The notes beneath the pieces are model-generated. The model did not search any database. It was not told the DNA's origin and worked only from the letters and a program-made list of their open reading frames with translations. Made by a program: the position numbers and the translations under genes. 64,000 nucleotides of DNA from Sphingobium sp. EP60837 (GTDB lineage: Bacteria > Pseudomonadota > Alphaproteobacteria > Sphingomonadales > Sphingomonadaceae), in the NCBI RefSeq assembly GCF_001658005.1, contig NZ_CP015986.1, positions 1,737,501-1,801,500 of the forward strand, in the 5' to 3' direction. Each line of letters opens with the position of its first letter. Positions within the stretch are counted from its first letter, which is position 1. Shown here piece after piece: positions 18,713-26,469 of the stretch.

Positions 18713-19753
18713 TCAGCCATGCATCGTTGGTGCGACAGAAATGGTCGCTTCGGTTGGCTGGGCCTGAGACGGTAACATCGTCAACGCAGCCACGATGCGC
18801 TGGCGCATCATCTCAATCAGGGCGTCAGGCTGCTCGATGACGAGCTCGTTGCCCCAAGTGAATAGATGCTCGGCCAACTCTCGCATGCCGCCGCTGGTGA
18901 AGCGGATGAGAAGATCTCCATTTTCGATCTCTTCCATTTGCTGATGGCGATGGAAGCGCCACTCTCGCGCTCGCGAGGCGGCCGATGCGTGGACGCGAAG
19001 CACGACGTCTTGCTTCTCGTCTCGCCAGACAGCGAAACTGTGGGCCAGCCAGGCGTCGATGTCCCAGTCATCCGGGGCGCACCCAAGCTTTTCGCTGAGC
19101 CGGGGGTCGATCATGCGATCCAGTCGGTAATAGACCGGATCATTCTCGCGGTCGGGCATCTTTCCGACCAAGTACGACAGGGGGCCATGGACGATGCCGT
19201 ATGGAATGACCCGCCGCCAGCGGGGCTCCTGCTGCTGAACTGCGGCATAGCTGAACTCGAGGCAGCTACCGGACAATATCGCAGCTTGGACGGTCGCGAT
19301 TGTCTCAGGCGGCACGGTCGCGACAGGACCTGCGGTGACCATCGTCCGCTGAAGCCGAGTGAGCGCTTCTAGGTCAGGATCAATGCGGCGTTTCTCGCGG
19401 TCGTCAAACGCCCCTTTCACCTTGGCCAGAAGGTTGGCGAGTTGATCGGCGCGAACTGTCTGGCCAGCTTCTCGTCGTCCGTCCACCTCGGCCTGCAAAG
19501 CTGCAACTTCAGCCGCAGTGGGGCGGGTATAAACGCGGCGAAGGCTGTCCCGGATGAGAAAGCGCTTTCGGCGATCTTCTGTCACTTCCTCAAGGTCAAA
19601 GTGCCGAGCGATGACGTCGCGCATTCGCTCGGCGGTTCTGCGGTTGACGCCGAGCGTTTCCGCCATCTCATCGAGAGTCAGACCTTCTGTCGATTCCGAT
19701 AGCGCGTGCACGAGCGCTAACAATCGATCCAGTTTGGCCATACGATCGGTCAT
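18713..19753 (-). CDS. WYL-domain transcriptional regulator
   Basis: The 346-residue protein opens with a winged helix-turn-helix (LTLDEMAETLGVNRRTAERM, residues 25-44) and continues into a WYL domain, where the signature appears as SYLVGK, and a WCX-type C-terminus. WYL proteins sense nucleic acids or nucleotide ligands and often repress or activate defence operons (BrxR and CapW are known examples). It is the first gene of the minus-strand set with the Cas4/DEDD fusion and sbcDC, 53-65 bases ahead of the next start, so it probably controls that set and perhaps the convergent one. The binding site is unknown; a strong dyad lies 1.7 kb upstream at 21429-21457. Confidence 0.85.
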   Translation of the reverse strand: MTDRMAKLDRLLALVHALSESTEGLTLDEMAETLGVNRRTAERMRDVIARHFDLEEVTEDRRKRFLIRDSLRRVYTRPTAAEVAALQAEVDGRREAGQTVRADQLANLLAKVKGAFDDREKRRIDPDLEALTRLQRTMVTAGPVATVPPETIATVQAAILSGSCLEFSYAAVQQQEPRWRRVIPYGIVHGPLSYLVGKMPDRENDPVYYRLDRMIDPRLSEKLGCAPDDWDIDAWLAHSFAVWRDEKQDVVLRVHASAASRAREWRFHRHQQMEEIENGDLLIRFTSGGMRELAEHLFTWGNELVIEQPDALIEMMRQRIVAALTMLPSQAQPTEATISVAPTMHG

Positions 19754-19888
19754 GCTGCACTACCCCCATTTATGTCCAACTACGTCCGCACCCGTCGCTT
19801 TTTCAAGAGCCTAAAGGCGGAAATGGAGGCCCGCGACTCGTCGAGGTGCGGCGTTGTGGACTGGAGGAGCTGCGCTGGCTCTGAGGAC

Positions 19889-21373
19889 CTACCGCGACAG
19901 AAGCTGATCTGCCATTGCGCCGATGCGTTCATATCCGACGATCCGGTTTCGCCAAGCTTCGGGGATGCCGTTCTCGCCATAGAGCGCGCCCGCCAGTTGA
20001 CCCGTAATAGCAGCCGTCGTGTCAGCGTCCTCGCCGAGATTTGCGGCAGTAAGGACAGCCTCTGCGAAATTGCCGGTGCGGCCGATGCACCAGAGTGCCG
20101 CTTCAAGCGAATGGGCCACATAGCCCGACGCGCGAATGTCCCGCCTCGGCTTACCTCGCCAGGATCCGCCAACAATGTGGGCGATTTTCCCAGTTACGCT
20201 GTCTGTGTGGATGCTGAGAACATCGTCGAGGCTGCTGCCGCAAATCGCGATCGCGATCATTCGTGCGTAGATGACGCAGGCATCTACGGCCTCAGGCGCT
20301 CCATGAGTGACACGGCTTTGACGTGCCGCTGTTTCTGCGAGCGAAGGAGTGTCGTCATGATACCGCAGAGCGATTGGCGCCAGGCGCATTAAGCTGCCGT
20401 TCCCCGCGGTGGAGGGGTCGGTTGATCCCGCGATGGGGTTTCCCGTTCGCTCCCAGTGCGCCAATGCTGCACTGACGGTCATGCCGATGTCGAAGCAGTG
20501 CCCGTTTGATGAATAGGCTCCCTCATCTCGCCATGCGACGAAGCGCTTCATCAGATCCGCTTCATCGATGCCGTTGCAGGATATGAGGCTGTCCGCCAAG
20601 GCGAGCGCCATTGACGTGTCGTCTGTCCATTCGCCGGGCTTTAGGCCGAAGGGGCCGCCACCGATCATGTCGATTAGAACGGGATAGCTGTCTCGGCGCG
20701 CGAACTCCAATGTAGTTCCCAGTGCGTCGCCTACGGCCAATCCAATCAGAGCGCCTCGGCCTCGATCACGCGTGGCCGCGAGCGTCTGGGCGGGGCTCGC
20801 TTCTGCGACTGCGACTTTTTGCTGCACGTAGGTGAGTTGCTCATGCGTTTCGATCGCTCCAGGACGAGCCATTCGCACTTGGCCTATGGCAGCCTTGGGT
20901 TCGGTTCCCAGCTCGACCAGCAGGCATGCGGCTATCATTCCAGCGCGTCCCAAGCCGCCCTTACAATGTACCACGATGTCGAAGCCCTGACGTAGCCGCG
21001 AGCGCAGATTTGCGCCGATGGTGGTCCATTCCTGCTCGAATAGCGGCCCCGGTATGCTCACGTCAGCAATGGGCAGATGGAACCAGTCCATGTGGCGCGC
21101 GCGTACTTCTTCCCCGAGCCGATCCACGCCGAGGCTCTGGAATTCTGAGGGCTCGATGAGAGAAACGATCGCCGCCGCTCCGCTAGCCTGAATGGCGTCT
21201 AGATCGACGCGAAGGTCGCGGTCCCACGCACCCGTCAGCGCATCATGCTGCTTTTTCCCCGGGCAGAATGTGATTCCTATTCTGCCGCCGTTGTCGCGTG
21301 TTGGGACGAAAGCGATTTGCAGCGGATGGCTCGAACTCGTGCGGGGGGTATGGGCAGCGTCTCTTTGTTCCAT
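19889..21373 (-). CDS. Fusion of a dual-specificity phosphatase-like domain and an ADP-ribosylglycohydrolase
   Basis: The first 190 residues carry a cysteine phosphatase P-loop, HCKGGLGRAG, with the nucleophile Cys137 and Arg143. From about residue 206 the protein is a DraG/ARH-type ADP-ribosylglycohydrolase: GLAVGDALGTTLEF, then WTDDTSMALALADSL (metal site) and, near the end, GEDADTTAAITGQLAGA. Such enzymes remove ADP-ribose from proteins or nucleic acids. The pairing suggests reversal of two modifications or stepwise removal of an ADP-ribose phosphate group. An AAAGGA ribosome binding site precedes the ATG by six bases. It lies apart from the WYL operon (135-base gap) and is divergent from the small genes at 21545 onward. 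Its defence or anti-toxin role is inference. Confidence 0.85.
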   Translation of the reverse strand: MEQRDAAHTPRTSSSHPLQIAFVPTRDNGGRIGITFCPGKKQHDALTGAWDRDLRVDLDAIQASGAAAIVSLIEPSEFQSLGVDRLGEEVRARHMDWFHLPIADVSIPGPLFEQEWTTIGANLRSRLRQGFDIVVHCKGGLGRAGMIAACLLVELGTEPKAAIGQVRMARPGAIETHEQLTYVQQKVAVAEASPAQTLAATRDRGRGALIGLAVGDALGTTLEFARRDSYPVLIDMIGGGPFGLKPGEWTDDTSMALALADSLISCNGIDEADLMKRFVAWRDEGAYSSNGHCFDIGMTVSAALAHWERTGNPIAGSTDPSTAGNGSLMRLAPIALRYHDDTPSLAETAARQSRVTHGAPEAVDACVIYARMIAIAICGSSLDDVLSIHTDSVTGKIAHIVGGSWRGKPRRDIRASGYVAHSLEAALWCIGRTGNFAEAVLTAANLGEDADTTAAITGQLAGALYGENGIPEAWRNRIVGYERIGAMADQLLSR

Positions 21374-21428
21374 TCTTGTCCTTTCGGGCCATCCCTGATG
21401 GCACCAGCTTGGCGTTGGTCAGCACTAC

Positions 21429-21457
21429 TACGACCGAATCTGACAGATACGGTCGTA
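21429..21457. promoter_or_regulatory. 29-base near-perfect dyad, probable operator
   Basis: Two 14-base arms (21429-21442 and 21444-21457) around a single A are reverse complements with one mismatch (TACGACCGAATCTG against TACGACCGTATCTG). It lies between the divergent phosphatase/ARH gene and the 21545 gene, 56 bases upstream of one and 88 of the other. Size and symmetry fit a dimeric regulator site; no adjacent gene identifies the protein. Confidence 0.6.
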
Positions 21458-21544
21458 ACTACTCCGTCATGGCCTTCGTGAGGCCGAACTGTCTTGACCC
21501 AGCAGTCACGATAGGGTGGTGAAAGCTTAAGAGGGGGAAATATC

Positions 21545-21793
21545 ATGAAGATTGATCGAGATACGCTGAAAGAGGCAGGAGCCAACGCCGCAAAGGTCGG
21601 CCAGAGAATTGGCGAGAAGACTGTCGATGGGGTGAAGAAGGCTTGGGAAACGGAGATGGGGCGCACCGCCATCACCGGCGCTGCGGCCGGCGGGGCTATC
21701 GCTGCGGTGGTCCCGTTCGTTACGGTTGGAGCCGGCTTGCTGATCGGTGGCGCGATTTCCGTGTTGGCGAAGAACGCCAGGGCGGGTCAGTAA
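21545..21793 (+). CDS. Small protein with a glycine/alanine-rich membrane segment
   Basis: The 82-residue protein starts with a charged helix of about 37 residues and ends in a glycine-zipper-like hydrophobic stretch (TGAAAGGAIAAVVPFV, then GAGLLIGGAISVLA), so it probably inserts in or lies on a membrane. An AGAGGGGG ribosome binding site sits nine bases before the ATG. I do not recognise a family. Its position, first in a + strand run with the nuclease and FtsK-gamma genes, hints at a shared transcript. Confidence 0.6.
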   Translation: MKIDRDTLKEAGANAAKVGQRIGEKTVDGVKKAWETEMGRTAITGAAAGGAIAAVVPFVTVGAGLLIGGAISVLAKNARAGQ

Positions 21794-21905
21794 ACCTCGT
21801 CTGGACCGGAAGCCTGCCAATGGCGAGACGGTCTCAACCTGCCATGGTCAGCCCCACCTCAGCAGAGGTTGCGGGGGGATCGAGAAACGCTGAACGGAAC
21901 CTAAG

Positions 21906-22253
21906 ATGTTTGGAATATTCCTGCTGGCGGCTGTAACCGTCGTTGATGGCGATACCCTGCGCTTGGACGGAGAACGCGTGCGTCTGGTCGGTATCGATGC
22001 CCCTGAGATACATGGGTGTCAGGCGGGCCGCGCCTGTGCTCCCGGCGATGGCCAGGCGAGCAAACGCAGCCTACAAAATCTGATGAACGGATCCCTCAGC
22101 ATTCGCCGCGTCGGACACGACCGCTATGGGCGTACCCTAGCGCATGTCTACGTAAACGGCGTGAATGTTGCCTGTGAGCAGATCGGCCGCGGGCAGGCGG
22201 TTTACATGAGGAAGTGGGACAATGGGCTCGAATTGGCGCGGGAGTGCAGGTGA
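21906..22253 (+). CDS. Staphylococcal nuclease-like (thermonuclease family) protein
   Basis: The 115-residue protein keeps the SNase core: VVDGDTLRLDGERVRLVGID (metal site and first arginine), DAPE, and HDRYGRTLAHVYVNG with the second catalytic arginine. A short hydrophobic N-terminus (FGIFLLAAV) may be a remnant export signal, but it is brief. SNase-fold enzymes cut DNA and RNA with Ca2+. The stop overlaps the next small gene (TGATG), so translation is linked. SNase genes of this size are frequent on alphaproteobacterial plasmids and conjugative elements. Confidence 0.85.
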   Translation: MFGIFLLAAVTVVDGDTLRLDGERVRLVGIDAPEIHGCQAGRACAPGDGQASKRSLQNLMNGSLSIRRVGHDRYGRTLAHVYVNGVNVACEQIGRGQAVYMRKWDNGLELARECR

Positions 22254-22411
22254 TGGCTCGTCGCTGGGATGAGAAGGGTACAGAGGCGGATGGTCCTGCA
22301 TTCCCTAATCTAGTGGCTTTGGAAGCAATCATTATTGGAGGGCTTATCCTGCTGGGCACGGGCATGATGTTGGTATCGGGCGTAAGGTGGCTCTTTGGTC
22401 TCTTCGGTTGA
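22253..22411 (+). CDS. Small single-pass membrane protein
   Basis: A 52-residue frame starts at an ATG that overlaps the thermonuclease stop. It has a charged N-terminus (MARRWDEKG) and one clear transmembrane segment (ALEAIIIGGLILLGTGMMLV) ending in VRWLFGLFG. No family recognised. Tight coupling on both sides supports a real gene. A longer frame from 22214 is possible but would run deep into the nuclease gene. Confidence 0.55.
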   Translation: MARRWDEKGTEADGPAFPNLVALEAIIIGGLILLGTGMMLVSGVRWLFGLFG

Positions 22412-22422
22412 GAGGGAACGGG

Positions 22423-22662
22423 ATGAAGGGCGACAGCCAAAGCGATCGCACGGTCATGCATGCTAATCGCATCGCGATGGCTCGCGATCTGGTAACAAAA
22501 TCGCGTTCCGGTTCGACAAACCGATTGGCCCGAGAATTGGGTATTCAATATGCCTATGCACGCCGCATTATGCAGGATCTGGAGGAGTCCGGGTTGGTGA
22601 GTGCACCGGACAAACGCGGCGCGAGAACGGTTGCCTCATGTGTATCTGTCTCGGAGAAATGA
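22423..22662 (+). CDS. Stand-alone FtsK gamma (winged-helix DNA-binding) domain protein
   Basis: The 79-residue product is almost entirely a FtsK gamma domain: ARDLVTKSRSGSTNRLAREL, then IQYAYARRIMQDLEESGLV and KRGARTV match the winged helix that lets FtsK read KOPS sequences. There is no motor domain. It starts 11 bases after the previous gene with a GGGAACGGG stretch before the ATG. Free gamma domains occur in mobile elements and may bind KOPS-like sites as regulators or decoys; this role is inference. Confidence 0.75.
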   Translation: MKGDSQSDRTVMHANRIAMARDLVTKSRSGSTNRLARELGIQYAYARRIMQDLEESGLVSAPDKRGARTVASCVSVSEK

Positions 22663-22663
22663 G

Positions 22664-23401
22664 TTGGCGCGGCTAATTCTTATTGCCTTCTTGTTGGTCA
22701 CCGGCGCCGTTTTTCTGCGCTTGGCTTGGAATGCGGCGCTTAAGATTTTGCGGAGCATCGCCAAAATCGCCTATATCTCAGCGAAGGTGGCGGGAGCGGC
22801 TCTGGTGGCGGGATTGGCTGGCCTCGTCGCCTTCTTTGTTCTCCCTATCACTGTCGTCGGTGACTGGTTTGGAATCGCGGTTGTGAGTGTCGCGATCGCA
22901 GCCTTCATTCTGTGTTGGAGGAAATTGGCGATTCGAGACGGACGCGCCGCTCGTCCGCTGTCCCCGATGGAAGAGGATCAGTCGACGTCCTTCGCGATCG
23001 TCGAGGAAGCGATCAAGCCTGAGGCGGATCCGCGCATCGCTGAGGCGTGGGAAATGGCGGGAGAGCTTGCACCGGAATACGCCCAGCGTCTTTCTGCAGC
23101 TAGGCGCCGCTGCGCTCAAGTGTTGGAGATGGCAGCTGGGGACCCGGTCGAATGGAGCATCGTCGATTGTTCGACATTCATCTCGCGCACTGTGCCAGAT
23201 GCGGTTTCAACGGCAGCCGCGCTGATGAAGGACGCCGACCACTCAGAGCGGGGCAGCCTCGCTAGTGAACTGGTCGTTGATCTGGAACGGATCGCGAACC
23301 GCGCGCGCGAGGAAGTCGAAAGTCGTCGCCGTCAGCTTCGCAACAGTTGGCACGTTATCCGAACTCATATTGCAAGCCGGACGGCACGCGACGCCTCCTG
23401 A
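22664..23401 (+). CDS. Membrane protein of unknown function
   Basis: About 245 residues. Two or three hydrophobic helices near the N-terminus (LILIAFLLVTGAVFL; VAGAALVAGLAGLVAFFVLP; FGIAVVSVAIAAFIL) are followed by a charged, helical cytoplasmic part with a CSTFISRTVPD stretch. No family recognised. The start is uncertain: I chose TTG at 22664 because GGAGA lies six bases before it; GTG at 22640 or an earlier codon inside the FtsK-gamma gene would add up to 21 residues. It ends the small + strand run. Confidence 0.6.
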   Translation: MARLILIAFLLVTGAVFLRLAWNAALKILRSIAKIAYISAKVAGAALVAGLAGLVAFFVLPITVVGDWFGIAVVSVAIAAFILCWRKLAIRDGRAARPLSPMEEDQSTSFAIVEEAIKPEADPRIAEAWEMAGELAPEYAQRLSAARRRCAQVLEMAAGDPVEWSIVDCSTFISRTVPDAVSTAAALMKDADHSERGSLASELVVDLERIANRAREEVESRRRQLRNSWHVIRTHIASRTARDAS

Positions 23402-23490
23402 TGGTGCGGCGGCGAATTCTGACTTTGTGGCTGCCGCACGTCAACGACGCTGATGCTTTAGACATTGAAGTCCGGGACGGCCCCGAGCCG

Positions 23491-24189
23491 TCAAGCCGGT
23501 GAATCGACCACCGGGTAGTGCGGCATCGGCCATTCATGATCCGCGTTGTCCATCATCAGGTCGATAAACAGGGGCAGAAGGGAGCCCAGCAAGGCGCCGC
23601 AATCTCTAACTTGAGTGCGGTTGACCTCGCTATTCCAGGTTGCCCCTCCGTGGACCAATTGGTTTCGCAGGACGTACAGGCGTCCAAACAATATCGAAAG
23701 CAAGGTGGCCGTGTCGTGACGACGAAGAGCGTTCGCCGTAGCAACGCGCTCCCGTTCCAGCATTTCGCCCCAGTCCTCGAAGCCCGCGATGCGATTATGA
23801 TGATGCCAGAAAGGTGCGAAAACGTAGCGGTTGGCGAGCAGCAGTCGAATTTCCTGGCTGAAGCGCTGCCATACCATGTCGTAAATTCGATGTTTGCCAT
23901 CGAAGCTGACTAATGTGGAGAAAAACCGCCCGAACGCATCGCGTTCGCGCTGACTCTCGCCGCCGAGGGCTAACCCAACGTCACCTGCATAGGCTGCGTT
24001 AAAGCCAATCCAAAGAAGAATGAAACGGACATCTTCGTCTTCATTTTCGGCTTCAGCCCGGCGTAGCCAGGAGAGCGCCCGATGAACTCTCAGGGTCAGA
24101 GGTACGGGAAAGGCGTCTCGAATGCTCCGCTGCTTTTTCTTGAGCGCCTCGGGATGGAGCGGGCTAGAAGAAGGGTATCGAAAGGACAT
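23491..24189 (-). CDS. HEPN-type protein (ApeA-HEPN-like), possible ribonuclease
   Basis: The 232-residue, mostly helical protein carries an RNQLVHGG motif with R175 and H180, the Rx4H signature of catalytic HEPN RNases. An upstream FILLWIGFNAAYAG stretch matches the first helix of Apea-like HEPN domains. Such proteins often cut RNA during phage infection or act as toxins. No antitoxin-like partner is adjacent: the downstream neighbour is the unrelated membrane protein on the other strand and the upstream side is an IS30 remnant. Loss of a former partner to the IS insertion is possible. Confidence 0.75.
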   Translation of the reverse strand: MSFRYPSSSPLHPEALKKKQRSIRDAFPVPLTLRVHRALSWLRRAEAENEDEDVRFILLWIGFNAAYAGDVGLALGGESQRERDAFGRFFSTLVSFDGKHRIYDMVWQRFSQEIRLLLANRYVFAPFWHHHNRIAGFEDWGEMLERERVATANALRRHDTATLLSILFGRLYVLRNQLVHGGATWNSEVNRTQVRDCGALLGSLLPLFIDLMMDNADHEWPMPHYPVVDSPA

Positions 24190-24402
24190 ATGTTCGGTTT
24201 TTCATCCAGATGCCTAGAGGGTAATTCGTGGATGTTACGAGCATGTGCAAGGCTCATTTTTGGATGCAGTCTCTCAGGAAAAAAATTGGCGTTTCGCGCC
24301 GTACCCGCCGCTCGTCCACTGCGCTGCCCGCTGTGGAAGACAATCAGGCGATGTCCAAGCTATCGAGCCTGCTGCGGCGGCCGGCGGGGAGCGCCCTGAT
24401 TG

Positions 24403-24438
24403 GTGACGGGTTGAGAGTCAGGATACTCATCCCGTCAC
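24403..24438. repeat. Inverted repeat upstream of the IS30 remnant
   Basis: Arms 24403-24415 and 24426-24438 (GTGACGGGTTGAG against GTGACGGGATGAG) pair with one mismatch around a 10-base loop. It lies just ahead of the IS30 reading frame and could be an operator, a terminator lacking a T run, or part of the sequence joined to the truncated element. Confidence 0.5.
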
Positions 24439-24441
24439 GGC

Positions 24442-25434
24442 TTGTTCGCTCATTCTGCCGCCGCGGCGGCAGTCGAGCCTTCAACCTCATCCGAGTCGAT
24501 AAAGACGTTTCTTGCGACATTGCCGATTTTGTTTGTGGTGAAGGCGATTTATCGAGAGATCAAGCGCAACCGGCATTTTGATGAAGAACCGCTGTTTCGA
24601 GGATATTTCCCGACTGCAGCGCAGACCATGGCCAGCAATCGACGCGTTCGCGGAGGCAAGATTGCTCGCAAGCCGGAACTCGCCGCCTACATTGCTGATC
24701 GCTTGTTGGCGGCTTGGTCGCCAGAACAGATTGCAGGTTATCTTCGGCGTCATCGCGGTCACCGGGACGCGGTGTGCCACGAAACCATCTACCAGTATGT
24801 CTACGGCGCTGAGGGACGGCACCATAATCTTTGGCGGCATCTGCCAGTTGCCCGCCGTTCGCGCCGGCAACGTTATGGCCGAAAGCCGCGCGGTCTCCAT
24901 ATACCCGTGGCCAATACGATCGGCGCGCGGCCGCAGGAAATCGCGGATCGCAGCAGCTTTGGGCATTGGGAAGGTGATCTCCTGATCTTCCGGAGAGAAT
25001 ATGGCAAAGCCAATCTCACCTCGCTGGTCGAACGCTGCAGCCGCTTCACCTTCCTGACGCGTAATCTGAGTCGGCATTCTGCCGGTGTCATGGCCGGCAT
25101 TGATCGGCATTTACGCGACATGCCTCCCCCCCTCCGGCGCAGCATCACCTTCGATCGAGGCACGGAATTTGCTGCCTTTGCGACCCTGCGGAACAGGCTC
25201 GGCATCACCAGCTATTTCTGTCTTCCCTCAGCGCCCTGGCAAAAAGGCGGCGTGGAAAATTGCAATGGGCGGGTACGGCGCTTCCTACCCTCCGACACCG
25301 ACCTTGCACTGCTCTCAGACAACGAAATCCAGGCGGTTGCCGATCGCCTCAACAGCACACCTCGCAAGTGCCTGGGTTATCGCACTCCGCATGAGGTTCT
25401 GGGGGAGCAGATCGCCCTCTTCAAAGCCGGATAA
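24442..25434 (+). CDS. IS30-family transposase, N-terminus missing
   Basis: From about residue 35 the protein is a clear IS30 transposase: IYREIKRN (end of the helix-turn-helix), WSPEQIAGYLRR, and the DDE triad in GHWEGDLL, TFDRGTEF and GGVENCNGRVRRFLP. The first 33 residues (rich in Ala, Ser) do not resemble the normal helix-turn-helix, and homology appears to begin at about 24541, immediately at YREI. The frame therefore looks 5'-truncated and joined to foreign sequence, and the enzyme is probably unable to bind its ends. The frame's first codon is TTG; GTG at 24535 or 24538 are alternatives. Confidence 0.8.
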   Translation: MFAHSAAAAAVEPSTSSESIKTFLATLPILFVVKAIYREIKRNRHFDEEPLFRGYFPTAAQTMASNRRVRGGKIARKPELAAYIADRLLAAWSPEQIAGYLRRHRGHRDAVCHETIYQYVYGAEGRHHNLWRHLPVARRSRRQRYGRKPRGLHIPVANTIGARPQEIADRSSFGHWEGDLLIFRREYGKANLTSLVERCSRFTFLTRNLSRHSAGVMAGIDRHLRDMPPPLRRSITFDRGTEFAAFATLRNRLGITSYFCLPSAPWQKGGVENCNGRVRRFLPSDTDLALLSDNEIQAVADRLNSTPRKCLGYRTPHEVLGEQIALFKAG

Positions 25435-25530
25435 ATTTTGCCATCCGGGGTGGGGCTCGCCCCACCCCGGATGAAATGCTACGCATCACAATGGGTGTCG
25501 CGCTTCAAATCGAAACCGCCATATCCCCTT
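24541..25530 (+). mobile_element. 5'-truncated IS30-family element
   Basis: The right end is probably near 25525-25530, in a GTCGCGCTTCAAATCGAAAC stretch that resembles IS30-type terminal repeats. I searched by eye for its reverse complement upstream of the transposase and did not find it, which agrees with loss of the left end together with the transposase N-terminus. Boundaries are approximate. Confidence 0.5.
25442..25473. terminator. Perfect 14-bp hairpin after the IS30 transposase
   Basis: CATCCGGGGTGGGG at 25442-25455 and its exact reverse complement at 25460-25473 flank the loop CTCG. It starts eight bases after the transposase stop. There is no clean T run on either side, so termination would be imperfect; a role in blocking read-through into the element is also possible. 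Confidence 0.55.
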
Positions 25531-25632
25531 TTGACGTGAGCCTTATTGTTCGGAGATATTTCGATCAGGCTAATAGCTGGGGCGGTGGGCTAATCGTCTT
25601 ATAAAGGCTGGATTTCGAACGGATTGAAGCTG

Positions 25633-26115
25633 TCATGCCCTCGGAAAATCGCGAGGGGTGCGGACATCGAGCGTCGGGAATAGGCCGCGCATATGACCGA
25701 TGTTCCAGGTCACGATCGTGGGGATACCGTGTACCACCGCTGTTTCGCCGATCATTCGATCGTAGAGGCGAGCCCCGATCCCGCCATCGGACGCATAGCC
25801 GCGTACCGTGTCGAACGTTTGCGCCGGCGTTAGGCCAATCAATTGGGTGACGGTTCTCACGCTTTCCAGCGCAGCCCAGGCTTCTTCCGCCGTAAAACGA
25901 AAAGGCGCGTGCGTTCCGCGACGCGTCAGAGTGCTATAGGCTTCGGCATAGCTATGCGCGGCAACGCCCAGCAGATGATCGCGACCAGCGTCGAACAAAT
26001 CGGCCGACGAAGCATGATGCTCGTGGTCGCCTGCCAACGCCGCTATAATCACATTGCTGTCGATCAGTGCGTCAATCGTCAATGTCACGCTCACGGGAAC
26101 GATCGAGAGCCTCAT
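25633..26115 (-). CDS. vapC: VapC-like PIN-domain ribonuclease toxin
   Basis: About 160 residues with PIN acidic residues in order: IDSNVIIAAL, SYAEAYSTL and LYDRMIGETAVVHG, ending with TWNIGHMRGLFP. PIN toxins of VapBC modules cleave tRNA or rRNA when freed. The start is uncertain because the gene begins inside the antitoxin: ATG at 26115, GTG at 26094 or TTG at 26082 would all give a short overlap. The coupled antitoxin upstream makes this a complete type II toxin-antitoxin pair, useful for keeping the island. Confidence 0.82.
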   Translation of the reverse strand: MRLSIVPVSVTLTIDALIDSNVIIAALAGDHEHHASSADLFDAGRDHLLGVAAHSYAEAYSTLTRRGTHAPFRFTAEEAWAALESVRTVTQLIGLTPAQTFDTVRGYASDGGIGARLYDRMIGETAVVHGIPTIVTWNIGHMRGLFPTLDVRTPRDFPRA

Positions 26116-26341
26116 TGGCGCTTTCGAGGCTGACCGGTTTTCCGCTCGACGGACGAACCAGCAGGGCGCCACGCCGCACCAGCTTGCCGGTGTTAGCCGG
26201 AATACCCGGCGGGACATAACCTCGAAGCGCGTCCTCGATCACCTCACTGGCCGTCATGCCGGTGAGCTTCGTAAGCGCATGGACCCGCTCGCGCGCAAAA
26301 GCCGAGCGGACGTTGAGCTGGATATTTTCGGAACGACCCAT
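26072..26341 (-). CDS. VapB-like antitoxin
   Basis: The 89-residue protein opens with a ribbon-helix-helix-like segment (SENIQLNVRSAFARERVHAL, then GMTASEVIEDALRGY), the DNA-binding half, followed by a proline- and charge-rich tail that would wrap the toxin. Its end overlaps the PIN gene. It presumably binds and neutralises the toxin and represses the pair's promoter upstream of 26341. Confidence 0.75.
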   Translation of the reverse strand: MGRSENIQLNVRSAFARERVHALTKLTGMTASEVIEDALRGYVPPGIPANTGKLVRRGALLVRPSSGKPVSLESANEALDRSRERDIDD

Positions 26342-26469
26342 GACCGACTCCTTTGCAGTCAGATATCATGTCGACGCTCGGCGGGCTATCAAAATTCAGT
26401 TTTGGCTAGCCTTGGAATCTGGCATCGTCGTTTCGTCCTGGCAGAAAAGAGGACTTGAGGGAATCGACT

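Noticed and set aside
2049..19753. Assigning the block to BREX or DISARM
   Set aside because: No PglX/DNA methylase, PglZ, DrmA or DrmB is present, so only the SNF2 and WYL parts resemble those systems.
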